Source of the DNA: Dinghuibacter sp964544695
GTDB lineage: Bacteria > Bacteroidota > Bacteroidia > Chitinophagales > Chitinophagaceae
Reading direction: 5' to 3'
DNA length: 64,000 bases
Assembly (NCBI GenBank): GCA_964544695.1
Contig: CAZJDB010000104.1
Location: 32,405-96,404, forward strand
Below are positions 32,715-41,681 of the stretch, one piece after another (position 1 is the stretch's first letter; every line of letters begins with the position of its first letter). The notes beneath the pieces were generated by a model. It saw nothing but the letters and a program-made list of their open reading frames with translations. It was not told the origin of the DNA and ran no database searches. The position numbers and the translations under genes were made by a program.

Positions 32715-35114
32715 TTATTCCGTTCGAAGGCTCCGCACGGGGCTGGCATTGGCTGTGCGCCACGCCCTGGTGGAGATCAGCGCGGAGACCAGTATGGCCA
32801 TGCCCGAACCCACCGCCAAAAAGGGCCACGCATTCAGGGGCGTTCGGTACGCATATTGGCTCAGCCAATTTTCCAGGAACAGGTATGCCAGGGGCCACGC
32901 GATCGCACTGGCCAGTACCAGGAGCATGAGGAATTCACGCAGGAAAAGGAAGATCAGTTGGGGAACGGTGGCGCCTAGCACCTTCCGGATGCCCACCTCC
33001 CTGGTCCGCCTGGCAAGGCTTAGGGAGACGATCCCGAATATGCCCGCAAGTACAATAAGGAGCGACACCAGGGTGGCTGCCCGTGCTGCCTTATCCATGC
33101 GCAGTTCGGTGTCGTACATCGTCCCTAAGGTATCGTCCAGGAAGGTATAGTTGAAGGGTGCATCGGGAAACACCTCCGTCCATTTCCGGCCCAAGGCTTC
33201 CACCTGGGTGGGCAAATCCCCGGTTCTTAGACGGAAGGATAGGTACCTGAAAATCTGGGCGGCGCGCACATGGGTGACATACAAGGGCCCGACCCGCTCC
33301 CGCATGGACCCAAAATGGAAATCCCGGATGACGCCTCCTATCGTGTAGGGCCGGGCGATTCCGAACACCCTGACCTGCCGACCGATGGCGGCATCGGGGC
33401 TTTTGAAACCCAGGCCTTTCACTGCCGATTCGTTGACCACGATCCGGGTGGTATCGGGAGGTGTACCGAAAAAAACGCCTGCTACTACCGGTATCCTGTA
33501 TGTGGCGGCGAAGTGCTCGTCGGTCACGAGGGAGGCGCTGGTGATGGCCGTGGTGGAATCCCTGGCAGCGGAATAGAGCCGGGAGCCTATGTTCCCGCTA
33601 TTCCCATCGGGGATCTCGAAAGAAAAGGAGGCGTCTTCCACCAGGGGAGCGAACAGGTTCCGGTCCGCTTCCATTTGACGGACACCGGCGAAAGACCAAT
33701 CCCTGGGCAGCGTCGCCGTGACGATCCGATCCTTGTGATAGCCCAGGTCCGAATGAAAGAAGAAAGCGATCTGCTCGCGTATGGTTAGGGATCCTACCAG
33801 GACCAGGGTCGCCGATACGAACTGGAGGGTCAGCAACAGGTACCTCAGGGTCTTCTTATCCCCCAGCCCGCTCAGGCGTCCCTTGAGGGAGCCTATGCTG
33901 GTTTGAGCGGAAAGGACCAGGGCCGGGTACAGGCCCGCCAGGCAGCCGATGACCCCAATTAATCCAAGGGGGACCAGCCATAGCCGGGCGGGAAAGGACC
34001 AAAGCGCGGGAAGGGCCCGGGACAGCATTCCGCTGAACAGGGGCGCCGCCAGGGCATATCCGGCCAAAGCCAGGACAACGGCAAATGTTACCGTGAGCAG
34101 GGATTCCACGAGAAATTGGGTAATGAGCTGGGTACGCAGGCCCCCCAACACCTTTCGCATCCCGATTTCCCGAAGGCGGGTGACCGAGTTCCCCAGGGAC
34201 ATGTTCACGAAATTGATCACCGCCATCAGCAGGATGAAAGCGGCAATCAGGGTAAGGGCGCTGATCATTTTCAGCGCGGTCCCTCCGCGGGCGCCCAGGT
34301 AATAGTCGTGAACCCGGGAAAGGTAAATGCGCAGGTTGGCCTGGACATCCGCGGACGTGTTTATCTTCAGAAGGTGCGCGGCCGCGCGCTCCACTTGTTG
34401 GGGGGTTACGCCCTTGCCCAGGCGGACATAGCCTATGATATAGTTATTGGCCCATGAAATAAAGTTCTGGTCCCGGCCAAAAAAGCCGAGGGAAGAGGCG
34501 GGCAGGAAGATATGGTTCCCCTCGGGGCCGGACCCGAAATAGGTGACCGTATTGTAGGGCGGTTCCCTCAGGACGCCGCCCACGCTGAAATCCCGCCGGC
34601 TGCCCGAAAAGGTCCGGATGCTCAGGCGCTCGCCCACCACGTCGATGCGCCCGAAATACTTCAGGGCAATGGATTCGGTGAGGACCAGCTTGTCCGGCCC
34701 GGACAAGGCGGTGGCCGGATCCCCAGTTAATAACTGGAATCCGAACAAAGTCAGGAGGCTGGGGTCCCCGATCTGCAACCCTTCGGCGAAGTGTTTGTCT
34801 CCATTGGAAACGATGGAGCCAATGGCGTCGTGGTGGTAAAATGCGGTGACCAGGCCCGGATATTGCTCGTGCAAGGCCTGGGCCAGGGGCGCCGGGCCGG
34901 TAAAGTCCAGGCCCATGTCGGGTTGCTTCCATTCGCAACGGATCATGTACAGGGACTTGTCCATGTCCGCATTGGTATGCCATTCCTGCCAGATGTAGGC
35001 GCCGATCAGGAAGAGGAAGGTGATCCCGGCCCCGAGGCCCAGGATATTGACCCCGGACAGGAGGGGCGCCCTACGCAGGTTCCGGAGGGCCGTTTTGAGG
35101 TAATTGCGGAGCAT
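32715..35114 (-). CDS. FtsX/MacB-type ABC transporter permease
   Basis: A 799-residue membrane protein with the same duplicated layout as its two sisters in this window: MLRNYLKTALRNLRRAPLLS at the N-terminus, MacB periplasmic domain, FtsX domain with NSVTRLREIGMRKVLGG, then a second set ending VRSLRTE. Substrate unknown; no ATPase gene adjoins. The ATG at 35114 lies 44 bases inside the upstream mtfA gene, so they are probably one transcription unit, followed by purM. Confidence 0.87.
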   Translation of the reverse strand: MLRNYLKTALRNLRRAPLLSGVNILGLGAGITFLFLIGAYIWQEWHTNADMDKSLYMIRCEWKQPDMGLDFTGPAPLAQALHEQYPGLVTAFYHHDAIGSIVSNGDKHFAEGLQIGDPSLLTLFGFQLLTGDPATALSGPDKLVLTESIALKYFGRIDVVGERLSIRTFSGSRRDFSVGGVLREPPYNTVTYFGSGPEGNHIFLPASSLGFFGRDQNFISWANNYIIGYVRLGKGVTPQQVERAAAHLLKINTSADVQANLRIYLSRVHDYYLGARGGTALKMISALTLIAAFILLMAVINFVNMSLGNSVTRLREIGMRKVLGGLRTQLITQFLVESLLTVTFAVVLALAGYALAAPLFSGMLSRALPALWSFPARLWLVPLGLIGVIGCLAGLYPALVLSAQTSIGSLKGRLSGLGDKKTLRYLLLTLQFVSATLVLVGSLTIREQIAFFFHSDLGYHKDRIVTATLPRDWSFAGVRQMEADRNLFAPLVEDASFSFEIPDGNSGNIGSRLYSAARDSTTAITSASLVTDEHFAATYRIPVVAGVFFGTPPDTTRIVVNESAVKGLGFKSPDAAIGRQVRVFGIARPYTIGGVIRDFHFGSMRERVGPLYVTHVRAAQIFRYLSFRLRTGDLPTQVEALGRKWTEVFPDAPFNYTFLDDTLGTMYDTELRMDKAARAATLVSLLIVLAGIFGIVSLSLARRTREVGIRKVLGATVPQLIFLFLREFLMLLVLASAIAWPLAYLFLENWLSQYAYRTPLNAWPFLAVGSGMAILVSALISTRAWRTANASPVRSLRTE

Positions 35115-35889
35115 ACCTGAAAATATGAAATAATAAGGCAAATAAATCGGGGTGACGCTCGCGCAGTTGGTCGGGTCTTTGGAAATAATATTCGCTTACC
35201 ACCGCGAAAAATTCGGCGGCATTGGTGCCTCCGTAGGGGTTGATGTCTGTATGCCCCGCGCCTACGGGACCCAGGTACGCGTGCACGAGGTCCGTCCACG
35301 CCTGGGCTTTGTCTCCCAGGAGGGACTCGGGAATGCCGTCCACGGCTCCGTCGGACTTGTCGATGAGGTGGACGAATTCGTGGATGGCGGTGTTGCCGTG
35401 GCCTCCGTGGAAGCCCTGGCTGGAGGGGTCTTGGGTCGGGAAGCCCTCGCGTAGCGCAGGCTCCGAAAGGATCATCACCCTTTCCATCGCGCCGCTGCCC
35501 ACCATGCCTATCGTGTTGTGCCGGTTTTCGTGTTCCTTGGCGAAGTGTTGCTGGTCGAAGGCTTGGGGGTACAGCAGGACGTCGGTAAGGTTGTTATAGG
35601 TCCATTCGGGAAAGCCCCAGGTGGGGATCACGGCGCCGGCGGCGACCAGGACGATATCCAGGGGGGTCAGGGGGATGCCCACTCCGTGGATGCGGGTCCT
35701 CGCGAGGAATTGTTTCATCCGCCGCAGAAAACGCGGCTGGTCGGTGGGTTTCATGTTTCTGTAAAAGGCAACGTGGGCTTCCAGCAGGGCGGCCGCACCC
35801 GACGGGAGGCTCGTCCCCCGCTTTCTACGGAGGCCCAAAATCAGTATTCCGGCTATGGCTACAAAGCCAGCTATGTATATGATATTCAA
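35071..35889 (-). CDS. mtfA: MtfA-like (M90) zinc-dependent peptidase
   Basis: About 272 residues with an N-terminal membrane helix (NIIYIAGFVAIAGILILG). The zinc motif HEFVH appears in GNTAIHEFVHLIDKSDG and the third-ligand region in AAEFFAVVSEYYFQRP, as in MtfA peptidases, which in E. coli act on the Mlc regulator. No ATG exists in the region. I chose the TTG at 35889, which puts the helix right at the start; a TTG at 35955 would add 22 residues but falls in a promoter-like TTTGG context. Confidence 0.82.
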   Translation of the reverse strand: MNIIYIAGFVAIAGILILGLRRKRGTSLPSGAAALLEAHVAFYRNMKPTDQPRFLRRMKQFLARTRIHGVGIPLTPLDIVLVAAGAVIPTWGFPEWTYNNLTDVLLYPQAFDQQHFAKEHENRHNTIGMVGSGAMERVMILSEPALREGFPTQDPSSQGFHGGHGNTAIHEFVHLIDKSDGAVDGIPESLLGDKAQAWTDLVHAYLGPVGAGHTDINPYGGTNAAEFFAVVSEYYFQRPDQLRERHPDLFALLFHIFRYAPQLPQNGPPEPA

Positions 35890-35967
35890 TCTATTATTTA
35901 TTAACAACCTATTAGCCCCCCCTTTAACATTCTTGGGGTAAATTGTGTTATCCAAACTCTATGAACT

Positions 35968-36399
35968 ATGCGCGATAATTTCTCGGCGCAGGTCAGGGAG
36001 GTCCTGTCCTTTGCCAGCGAAGAGGCGCTACGCTTGGGAGACCGTGCCCTGGACACCGAACATCTCCTGTTAGGCCTGATCCGACAGGGAAACAATTCCG
36101 CCCTCCGCGTCCTGCATGGCGCACGCGTGGACCTCGACAAACTTTGGAAAGAAGCAGAGACTGTTTCCCTCCAGGCCGGCCACACCCGAAACAAGAACGA
36201 TTTCCGCATGCCCCTTTCGCGCCAGTCCCGGAAGGTGATCGACCGTGCCCAAAGGGAGGCGCGCTCCCTTCAGTCCCCGGTCGTGCAGGCCGAACACCTC
36301 GTCCTTTCTTTGCTTCGTCACAAAAAGAACAAGGCGGCGCGTATCCTGGAACAATTCAATCTCTCGTATGAGGATTTCCTCAGCGGGGTGCTGCGTTAA
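35968..36399 (+). CDS. Stand-alone Clp N-terminal domain protein
   Basis: A 143-residue protein consisting of the double Clp repeat: residues 1-70 (FSAQVREVLSFASEEALRLG, ALDTEHLLLGLIRQGNNSA) and 80-143 (SRQSRKVIDRAQREARSL, QAEHLVLSLLRHKKNKAARIL). No AAA+ domain follows. In ClpA/ClpC this domain binds adaptors and substrates, so the free domain may act as an adaptor or regulator. It is transcribed divergently from mtfA, with ribF 43 bases downstream. Confidence 0.88.
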   Translation: MRDNFSAQVREVLSFASEEALRLGDRALDTEHLLLGLIRQGNNSALRVLHGARVDLDKLWKEAETVSLQAGHTRNKNDFRMPLSRQSRKVIDRAQREARSLQSPVVQAEHLVLSLLRHKKNKAARILEQFNLSYEDFLSGVLR

Positions 36400-36442
36400 G
36401 ATACCCAATTTCCTCGTAGCTTCGCGCCAGACTTTGTCTTTT

Positions 36443-37441
36443 ATGCAGGTACATAGGACACTGGAGGAACTACCCGTCTTCCGCAGCGCAGTCATCACGA
36501 TAGGCACATTCGATGGAGTGCACAAAGGACACCAGGAGATCATCTCAGGGATGAAGCAGGTGGCGTCCGAAACCGGAGGGGAGACCGTTATACTGACCTT
36601 CCATCCCCATCCCCGAAAGGTCGTCACGCCGGAGCCCCTGGCGTTGCTCAACACGCTGGAAGAAAAGATCGAATTACTCAGGGCCCAGGGCATCGACCAC
36701 CTCGTCGTCATTCCCTTCACCCAGGAATTTTCCAAACTAACCGCCGAAGAATACATTGGCCAATTCCTCGTCCGTTATTTCAAGCCCCATACCATCATCA
36801 TCGGATACGATCATCGCTTCGGGAACAACCGCCTGGGGGATTTCCGTCTCCTGGAAGAAAGGGCGGTTTTATATGGGTACCGAGTTTTGGAAATCCCCGA
36901 ACAGGTCCTGGACGCGGTCAAGGTCAGCTCCACGCGGATCCGCGATGCCTTGTCTGCGGGCGACCCAATACTGGCTGCCGAGCTCCTGGGATATTCCTAC
37001 TTTTTTGAAGGGACCGTAGTGCAGGGACAGCAACTGGGACGCACCCTGGGCTTCCCCACGGCCAACCTGGAGGAGATCGATCCCGATAAGCTGATCCCCG
37101 CTAACGGCGTCTATGCGGTGCGCGTGGACGGCTTCGCGGCCGGCCGCGTTTCCGGCTTCGTGGACGACTTCGCGGCCAGCCGCGTTTCCGACTTCGCGGC
37201 CGGCCGCCTGTCGGGGCTGGGCCCCGCGATGATGAACATCGGCGTCCGGCCCACGGTAGGGGGTACCCGCAGGGTGATTGAAGCGCACCTGCTCGATTAC
37301 GCGGGCGACTTGTACGGGCGGCGGTTGCGGGTGGAACTTTGTGCTTTTTTGCGGCCTGAACGCCGGTTCGAGAACCTGGATGCGTTGAAGACGCAGTTGG
37401 CCCAAGACCGTTTGGATACCATACAACACCTCAAATCATAA
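36443..37441 (+). CDS. ribF: Bifunctional riboflavin kinase/FAD synthetase
   Basis: A 332-residue bifunctional enzyme that makes FMN and FAD. The N-terminal FAD synthetase has ITIGTFDGVHKGHQ and a later SSTRIRDALSAGD; the C-terminal riboflavin kinase has GRTLGFPTAN. The usual length is near 310; the extra residues come from a 24-base tandem repeat insert (DFAAGRVS units) in the kinase domain between YAVRVDG and GPAMMNIGVRPTV. The start is the ATG at 36443. The pgi gene follows 3 bases after the stop. Confidence 0.93.
   Translation: MQVHRTLEELPVFRSAVITIGTFDGVHKGHQEIISGMKQVASETGGETVILTFHPHPRKVVTPEPLALLNTLEEKIELLRAQGIDHLVVIPFTQEFSKLTAEEYIGQFLVRYFKPHTIIIGYDHRFGNNRLGDFRLLEERAVLYGYRVLEIPEQVLDAVKVSSTRIRDALSAGDPILAAELLGYSYFFEGTVVQGQQLGRTLGFPTANLEEIDPDKLIPANGVYAVRVDGFAAGRVSGFVDDFAASRVSDFAAGRLSGLGPAMMNIGVRPTVGGTRRVIEAHLLDYAGDLYGRRLRVELCAFLRPERRFENLDALKTQLAQDRLDTIQHLKS
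37130..37213 (+). repeat. 24-bp tandem repeat insert in ribF
   Basis: Three 24-base units (37130-37153, 37166-37189, 37190-37213) with a 12-base fragment between the first two. Each carries GCGGCCGGCCGC or a variant and stays in frame. Confidence 0.85.
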
Positions 37442-37444
37442 CCG

Positions 37445-39070
37445 ATGCTGCACACCATCAATCCCACGACAACCAAAGCCTGGAAGGCCCTGGAAGCCCA
37501 TGCCACAGACATTCAGTCGATGCACCTGCGCCAGATGTTCGCCTCCGATCCGGACAGGTTCAAACGTTACCACCTCCGTTTGGAGGATATCCTCTTCGAC
37601 TATTCCAAAAACCTGATCACCGAAAAGACGCTGGGCCTGTTGCAGGACCTGGCGGCCGAATGCAAGGTCAAGGACGGTATCGAGGCCATGTTCACGGGCG
37701 AAAAGATCAACCGGACCGAGGACCGCTCGGTCCTCCACACCGCGTTACGCAATTTCTCGGGCAAGCCCGTCTACTCCGATGGAAAGGACGTGATGCCCGA
37801 AGTGCATCGGGTGCAGGCCCAGATGAAAAGCTTCTGCGAGCGGGTCAGGTCCGGGGAGTGGAAGGGATATACGGGGAAAAAGATCAAGTACATCGTCAAT
37901 ATCGGGATCGGCGGGAGCGACCTGGGTCCCAAGATGGTGACCGAAGCGCTTCGCCCCTACTGGGCGCCCGATATGGTGGCGCATTTCGTCTCCAATGTGG
38001 ACGGCACCGATATCCTGGAGACCCTGCATGCCGTAACGCCGGACGAAACCTTGTTCCTCATTGCTTCCAAGACCTTCACCACGCAGGAGACCATGACCAA
38101 TGCGCACAGCGCCCGGGATTGGTTCCTGGCGGCCGCGCACGATCCCTCTTTTGTAGCCAAACACTTCGTGGCGTTATCGACCAACGAAAAAGAGGTCACG
38201 GCCTTCGGGATCGACAAGGCCAATATGTTTGAGTTCTGGGACTGGGTCGGGGGGCGCTACTCCCTGTGGAGCGCCATCGGTTTGTCGATCGCGCTGATGA
38301 CCGGTTACGATAATTTCGATACCTTGCTTCGTGGGGGCTATGCCACGGACGTCCACTTCAGGACTACGCCATTTGAGCAAAACATACCTGTAATCATGGC
38401 CCTGGTGGGGCTTTGGTACACGAATTTTCACGGCGCCCAGACGGAAGCCATCCTGCCCTACGACCAATACATGTACCGCTTTCCGGCGTATTTCCAGCAA
38501 GGGAATATGGAAAGCAACGGGAAGTCGGTGGACCGAAGCGGGCAACCCGTTTCGTATCACACGGGACCCGTGATCTGGGGAGAGCCGGGGACCAACGGGC
38601 AGCACGCCTTCTATCAGCTCATCCACCAGGGGACCCTGTTGATCCCCTGCGATTTCATTGCGCCCGCCATCAGCCACAATCCCCTGGGGGATCACCATCC
38701 CAAGCTGTTGAGCAATTTCTTCGCCCAGACCGAGGCGTTGATGAACGGGAAGACGGCGGCGGAGCTTGCGGGGCAAGCGCCTGCGGTCATACCTTTTAAG
38801 GAATTCTCCGGGAACCGGCCTACGAATTCCTTCCTGATCAAAGAGATTACGCCTTATACGTTAGGGCAGCTCATTGCTTTGTACGAGCATAAGATTTTCG
38901 TCCAGGGGGTTATCTGGAATATTTACACGTTCGATCAATGGGGGGTGGAGCTGGGAAAGCAACTTGCGGGGAAGATATTGCCGGAGTTGTTGACGGATGC
39001 GGCCGTGAGCGGGCACGACGCGTCGACGAACGGGCTCATCAATGCGTTTAAAGAGATGCGGCGACCCTGA
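37445..39070 (+). CDS. pgi: Glucose-6-phosphate isomerase
   Basis: A 541-residue cytoplasmic enzyme that interconverts glucose 6-phosphate and fructose 6-phosphate. Family signatures are clear: IVNIGIGGSDLGPKMV, the SKTFTTQETMTNA phosphate loop, DWVGGRYSLWSAIG and the C-terminal KIFVQGVIWNIYTFDQWGVELGK (given in two parts: KIFVQGVIWNI and FDQWGVELGK). Length is close to the E. coli enzyme. A 3-base gap from ribF implies co-transcription. Glucose 6-phosphate is also the substrate of the inositol synthase in the lipid operon. Confidence 0.96.
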   Translation: MLHTINPTTTKAWKALEAHATDIQSMHLRQMFASDPDRFKRYHLRLEDILFDYSKNLITEKTLGLLQDLAAECKVKDGIEAMFTGEKINRTEDRSVLHTALRNFSGKPVYSDGKDVMPEVHRVQAQMKSFCERVRSGEWKGYTGKKIKYIVNIGIGGSDLGPKMVTEALRPYWAPDMVAHFVSNVDGTDILETLHAVTPDETLFLIASKTFTTQETMTNAHSARDWFLAAAHDPSFVAKHFVALSTNEKEVTAFGIDKANMFEFWDWVGGRYSLWSAIGLSIALMTGYDNFDTLLRGGYATDVHFRTTPFEQNIPVIMALVGLWYTNFHGAQTEAILPYDQYMYRFPAYFQQGNMESNGKSVDRSGQPVSYHTGPVIWGEPGTNGQHAFYQLIHQGTLLIPCDFIAPAISHNPLGDHHPKLLSNFFAQTEALMNGKTAAELAGQAPAVIPFKEFSGNRPTNSFLIKEITPYTLGQLIALYEHKIFVQGVIWNIYTFDQWGVELGKQLAGKILPELLTDAAVSGHDASTNGLINAFKEMRRP

Positions 39071-39073
39071 GCC

Positions 39074-39107
39074 GCGCGGTGCGCCAGCCGCGCCGAGCGC
39101 ACCGCGC
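39074..39107. repeat. GC-rich 11-bp inverted repeat after pgi
   Basis: GCGCGGTGCGC (39074-39084) and GCGCACCGCGC (39097-39107) pair perfectly around a 12-base loop, starting a few bases after the pgi stop. Confidence 0.7.
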
Positions 39108-39160
39108 CTCCCGGCCATACCGCACAGGCGCCGCGCGCATGGGCCGGCCACAAAGCAAAA

Positions 39161-39188
39161 GGCCACCCATTGGGTGGCCCTTGTTATT
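39161..39188 (+). terminator. Terminator-like hairpin between pgi and the DUF3276 gene
   Basis: GGCCACCCA/TGGGTGGCC (39161-39179) followed by TTGTTATTT. Because the two flanking genes converge here and an A-rich stretch precedes the stem, it may stop transcription from both sides. Confidence 0.7.
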
Positions 39189-39208
39189 TGATTTCAGCAA
39201 AAAAGGTT

Positions 39209-39628
39209 TTACCATTTATCGACCTCTTCCCCATTCGCGGAAGCGGTAGCCGCAGCGGCGGGTGCGGGCGCAGGGGCCGCCTCGACGATGACCTCTACCG
39301 TGGTCTCTTCTTGCAGTTCGTATTCCGAATTGTTATCGTTATCGTGGTTGTAGGCGTCGAAATCGAAGTCGGGCATTAGTTCGGTCTTCACATAATTCAC
39401 CGCCTCGTTGAGGCCTCCCAGGAATTTATTGAAGTCTTCTTTGTAGAGGAATATCTTATGACGGTCGTAACCGTTATCGTTGAAGCGCTTGCGGCTTTCG
39501 GTGATCGTGAGGTAGTAGTCGTTTCCCCTGGTTGCACGCACATCGAAGAAGTAAGTTCTGCGTTTCCCCGCCCTGATGCGTTTACTGTACACGCTTTCCA
39601 TTCTTTTGTCAGTGTTTTCGTACGCCAC
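39209..39628 (-). CDS. DUF3276 / PUR-domain nucleic-acid-binding protein
   Basis: A 139-residue protein. Residues about 8-85 (ESVYSKRIRAGKRRTYFFDV, GNDYYLTITESRKRF, IFLYKEDFNKFLGGLNEAV) match the bacterial PUR-alpha-like DUF3276 domain, which binds single-stranded nucleic acids. The acidic C-terminus is followed by an Ala/Pro-rich linker and ends EEVDKW. It is usual in Bacteroidota. The start is a GTG at 39628, with a canonical promoter upstream. Confidence 0.9.
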   Translation of the reverse strand: MAYENTDKRMESVYSKRIRAGKRRTYFFDVRATRGNDYYLTITESRKRFNDNGYDRHKIFLYKEDFNKFLGGLNEAVNYVKTELMPDFDFDAYNHDNDNNSEYELQEETTVEVIVEAAPAPAPAAAATASANGEEVDKW

Positions 39629-39653
39629 AGTTTAAAGTTTTAGTTGGTTGGAA

Positions 39654-39683
39654 CAAAGATATACTTCTTTTTTAATTGGCAAA
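39654..39683 (-). promoter_or_regulatory. Canonical Bacteroidota promoter of the DUF3276 gene
   Basis: On the minus strand TTTG (39683-39680), 18 bases, then TATCTTTG (39661-39654) agree with the TTTG/TAnnTTTG consensus. The start codon is 26 bases past the -7 box. Confidence 0.75.
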
Positions 39684-39751
39684 ATTTTAACAGCGGCGTT
39701 TGCAGCCTTTGCTTTGCAGGGCGTCGGAGTGCTTGATGCAGCAGCCTGGGA

Positions 39752-39817
39752 GGCGGAGCGTCGGGGTGCCTGCAGCAGCCCTTTTTCAGGCTGCAGCAGG
39801 CATTCCGACGCTCCGCC
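39752..39817. repeat. 29-bp imperfect inverted repeat downstream of the ABC exporter
   Basis: Arms 39752-39780 and 39789-39817 pair with three mismatches around an 8-base loop. It lies past the 3' end of the ABC exporter gene, with no T-run, and may protect or end its transcript. Confidence 0.7.
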
Positions 39818-39860
39818 GCGAGCAGCCCAACGCTCCGCCGTGAAACGGTGACAACGAAAA

Positions 39861-41681
39861 TTATTGTACTTCTTCCCGCTCGCGCTGGCGAGCGAACAGT
39901 TGTGCGTAGTGTCCGCCGGCGGCCAGGAGCGAGTCGTGGGTCCCGCGCTCGACGATCTTCCCGTCATCCAAGACCACAATCTGGTCGAACTGGAAGAGCG
40001 AAAAAATACGGTGGGTGATGATGATGGCGGTCTTGTCCCGCAGGTACTGGTAGAGCTGGGTGATGATTTCGCGCTCGGTGCGCGCATCCACGGCGCTGAG
40101 GCAGTCGTCCATGACGATGAGGCGGGGGTTTTTGATGAGGCCCCGGGCGATGGAGATGCGTTGCTTTTGTCCTCCGCTGAGGGTGACGCCGCGTTCTCCG
40201 ACGAGGGTTTCGTAGCCCTGGGGGAAGCCCTCGATCTCCCCGTCCACGACGGCCTGGCGCGCGGCCTGGCGGACTTGTTCCAGGTCCGCAATGGGGTTGC
40301 CGAAGAGGATGTTGTTGCGGATGGTATCGCTGAACAGGAAGATGTCCTGGGGGACGTAACTGATCTGTTCGCGGAGGCTTTGGAGGGTGAGCTCACGTAT
40401 ATCCCTTCCGTCTATGCGCACGGCTCCCTTATCGGGGTCGAACATGCGCAGCATCAGCTGGGCCACGGTGGTTTTGCCCGAGCCCGTACGGCCGATGATG
40501 GCCACCTTCTCCCCTTTGCGGATACGCAGGTCGACGTCCATAAGGGCCTTGACGCCCGTATGGGGATAGGTGAAGGAGATATGGTCGAGGTGCACCTCCC
40601 CCTCCAGGACGCGGGGGGCCGCCCCGGGCAGGTCGTGTATGCCGGGCTTCAGGTCCAGGAACTCGTTGAGGCGTTTCTGGGAGGCGGCGGCGCGTTGGGT
40701 CATGCTGGCCACGGACCCAATGGCGCTCACGGGGAACATGAGCATGTTGATGAACAGGACGAATTCGGTCAGGGTCCCGAACGTTACGCTGTGGGGGTCG
40801 TGGATGTACATCAGCCCCCCCATCAATACGGTGATCAGGGTGCTCAGCCCCACTACGAAAGACATCGCAGGGAAATAGATCGCCTCCACCCTGGCCAGAC
40901 CCAGGGCGTTGGTCTTATAGGCCTCGCTGCTGTTTTTGAAAAAGGTCAGCATGGCTTCCTCCTGCACAAAGGATTTGATGACCCGGATCCCGGAGTAGGA
41001 TTGCTGGGCATTGGTGGTCAGGTCGCTCAGCAGGGCCTGGATGCGCTCGCTTTTGCGGTGGATGACGGTGTTCACGAAATAGATCGCCACCGCCAGCAGG
41101 GGCAGGGGGGCGAGCGTGTAGAGGGTGAGGGTGACGTTTTCCTTGAGCATGTAGTACACGCTCAGGGAGATCAGGGCCAGGAGGTTGACCAGGTACATGA
41201 TCGCGGGTCCCGTGAACATGCGGACGCGGCTGACGTCCTCGGTGATGCGGTTCATCAGGTCTCCCGTGCTGTGGGTCCGGTAAAATGCCGTGTCGAGTTG
41301 CTGGTAGTGCCGGAAGACTTCGTTCTTTTGGTCGAACTCGATGTGGCGGCTCATGACGATCAGGGTCTGGCGCATGAAGAACATGAACAGGCCCCTAAGG
41401 AGGGCCAGGGCCAGCAGGGCGAGTCCGCAAAAGGCGACGATGTTGGAAAAGGACAAATGATCGAACCGGTCCAGCAGCGTAGTCGTCAGGGGATCATGGA
41501 CAGTCTGATGGAAGGCCTGGGGCTTGCCCGCGATATTGCCCATCAGCTTATTGACGACATATTTCGTGATCAGGGGCGCCAGTACGCTGAAATAGTTGGA
41601 AAGGATGACGAAGGCGAATCCGGCGAGCAGGCGCCACCGATACTTCCAGAAATATTTATTCAGGGCGGAAAGGTGCTTCAT
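39861..41681 (-). CDS. ABC exporter, membrane and ATPase half-transporter
   Basis: A 606-residue fused permease-ATPase. Six membrane helices (residues 1-320) precede a nucleotide-binding domain with Walker A GRTGSGKTT, signature LSGGQKQR, Walker B LIVMDD and H-loop ITHRIFS. The catalytic glutamate after Walker B is an aspartate (MDDCLSAVD), seen in one half of heterodimeric exporters, so it may need a partner. MsbA/multidrug-type exporter of unknown substrate. Start at 41681 (MKHLSALNKYFWKY), overlapped by the upstream membrane gene by 4 bases. Confidence 0.9.
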   Translation of the reverse strand: MKHLSALNKYFWKYRWRLLAGFAFVILSNYFSVLAPLITKYVVNKLMGNIAGKPQAFHQTVHDPLTTTLLDRFDHLSFSNIVAFCGLALLALALLRGLFMFFMRQTLIVMSRHIEFDQKNEVFRHYQQLDTAFYRTHSTGDLMNRITEDVSRVRMFTGPAIMYLVNLLALISLSVYYMLKENVTLTLYTLAPLPLLAVAIYFVNTVIHRKSERIQALLSDLTTNAQQSYSGIRVIKSFVQEEAMLTFFKNSSEAYKTNALGLARVEAIYFPAMSFVVGLSTLITVLMGGLMYIHDPHSVTFGTLTEFVLFINMLMFPVSAIGSVASMTQRAAASQKRLNEFLDLKPGIHDLPGAAPRVLEGEVHLDHISFTYPHTGVKALMDVDLRIRKGEKVAIIGRTGSGKTTVAQLMLRMFDPDKGAVRIDGRDIRELTLQSLREQISYVPQDIFLFSDTIRNNILFGNPIADLEQVRQAARQAVVDGEIEGFPQGYETLVGERGVTLSGGQKQRISIARGLIKNPRLIVMDDCLSAVDARTEREIITQLYQYLRDKTAIIITHRIFSLFQFDQIVVLDDGKIVERGTHDSLLAAGGHYAQLFARQREREEVQ

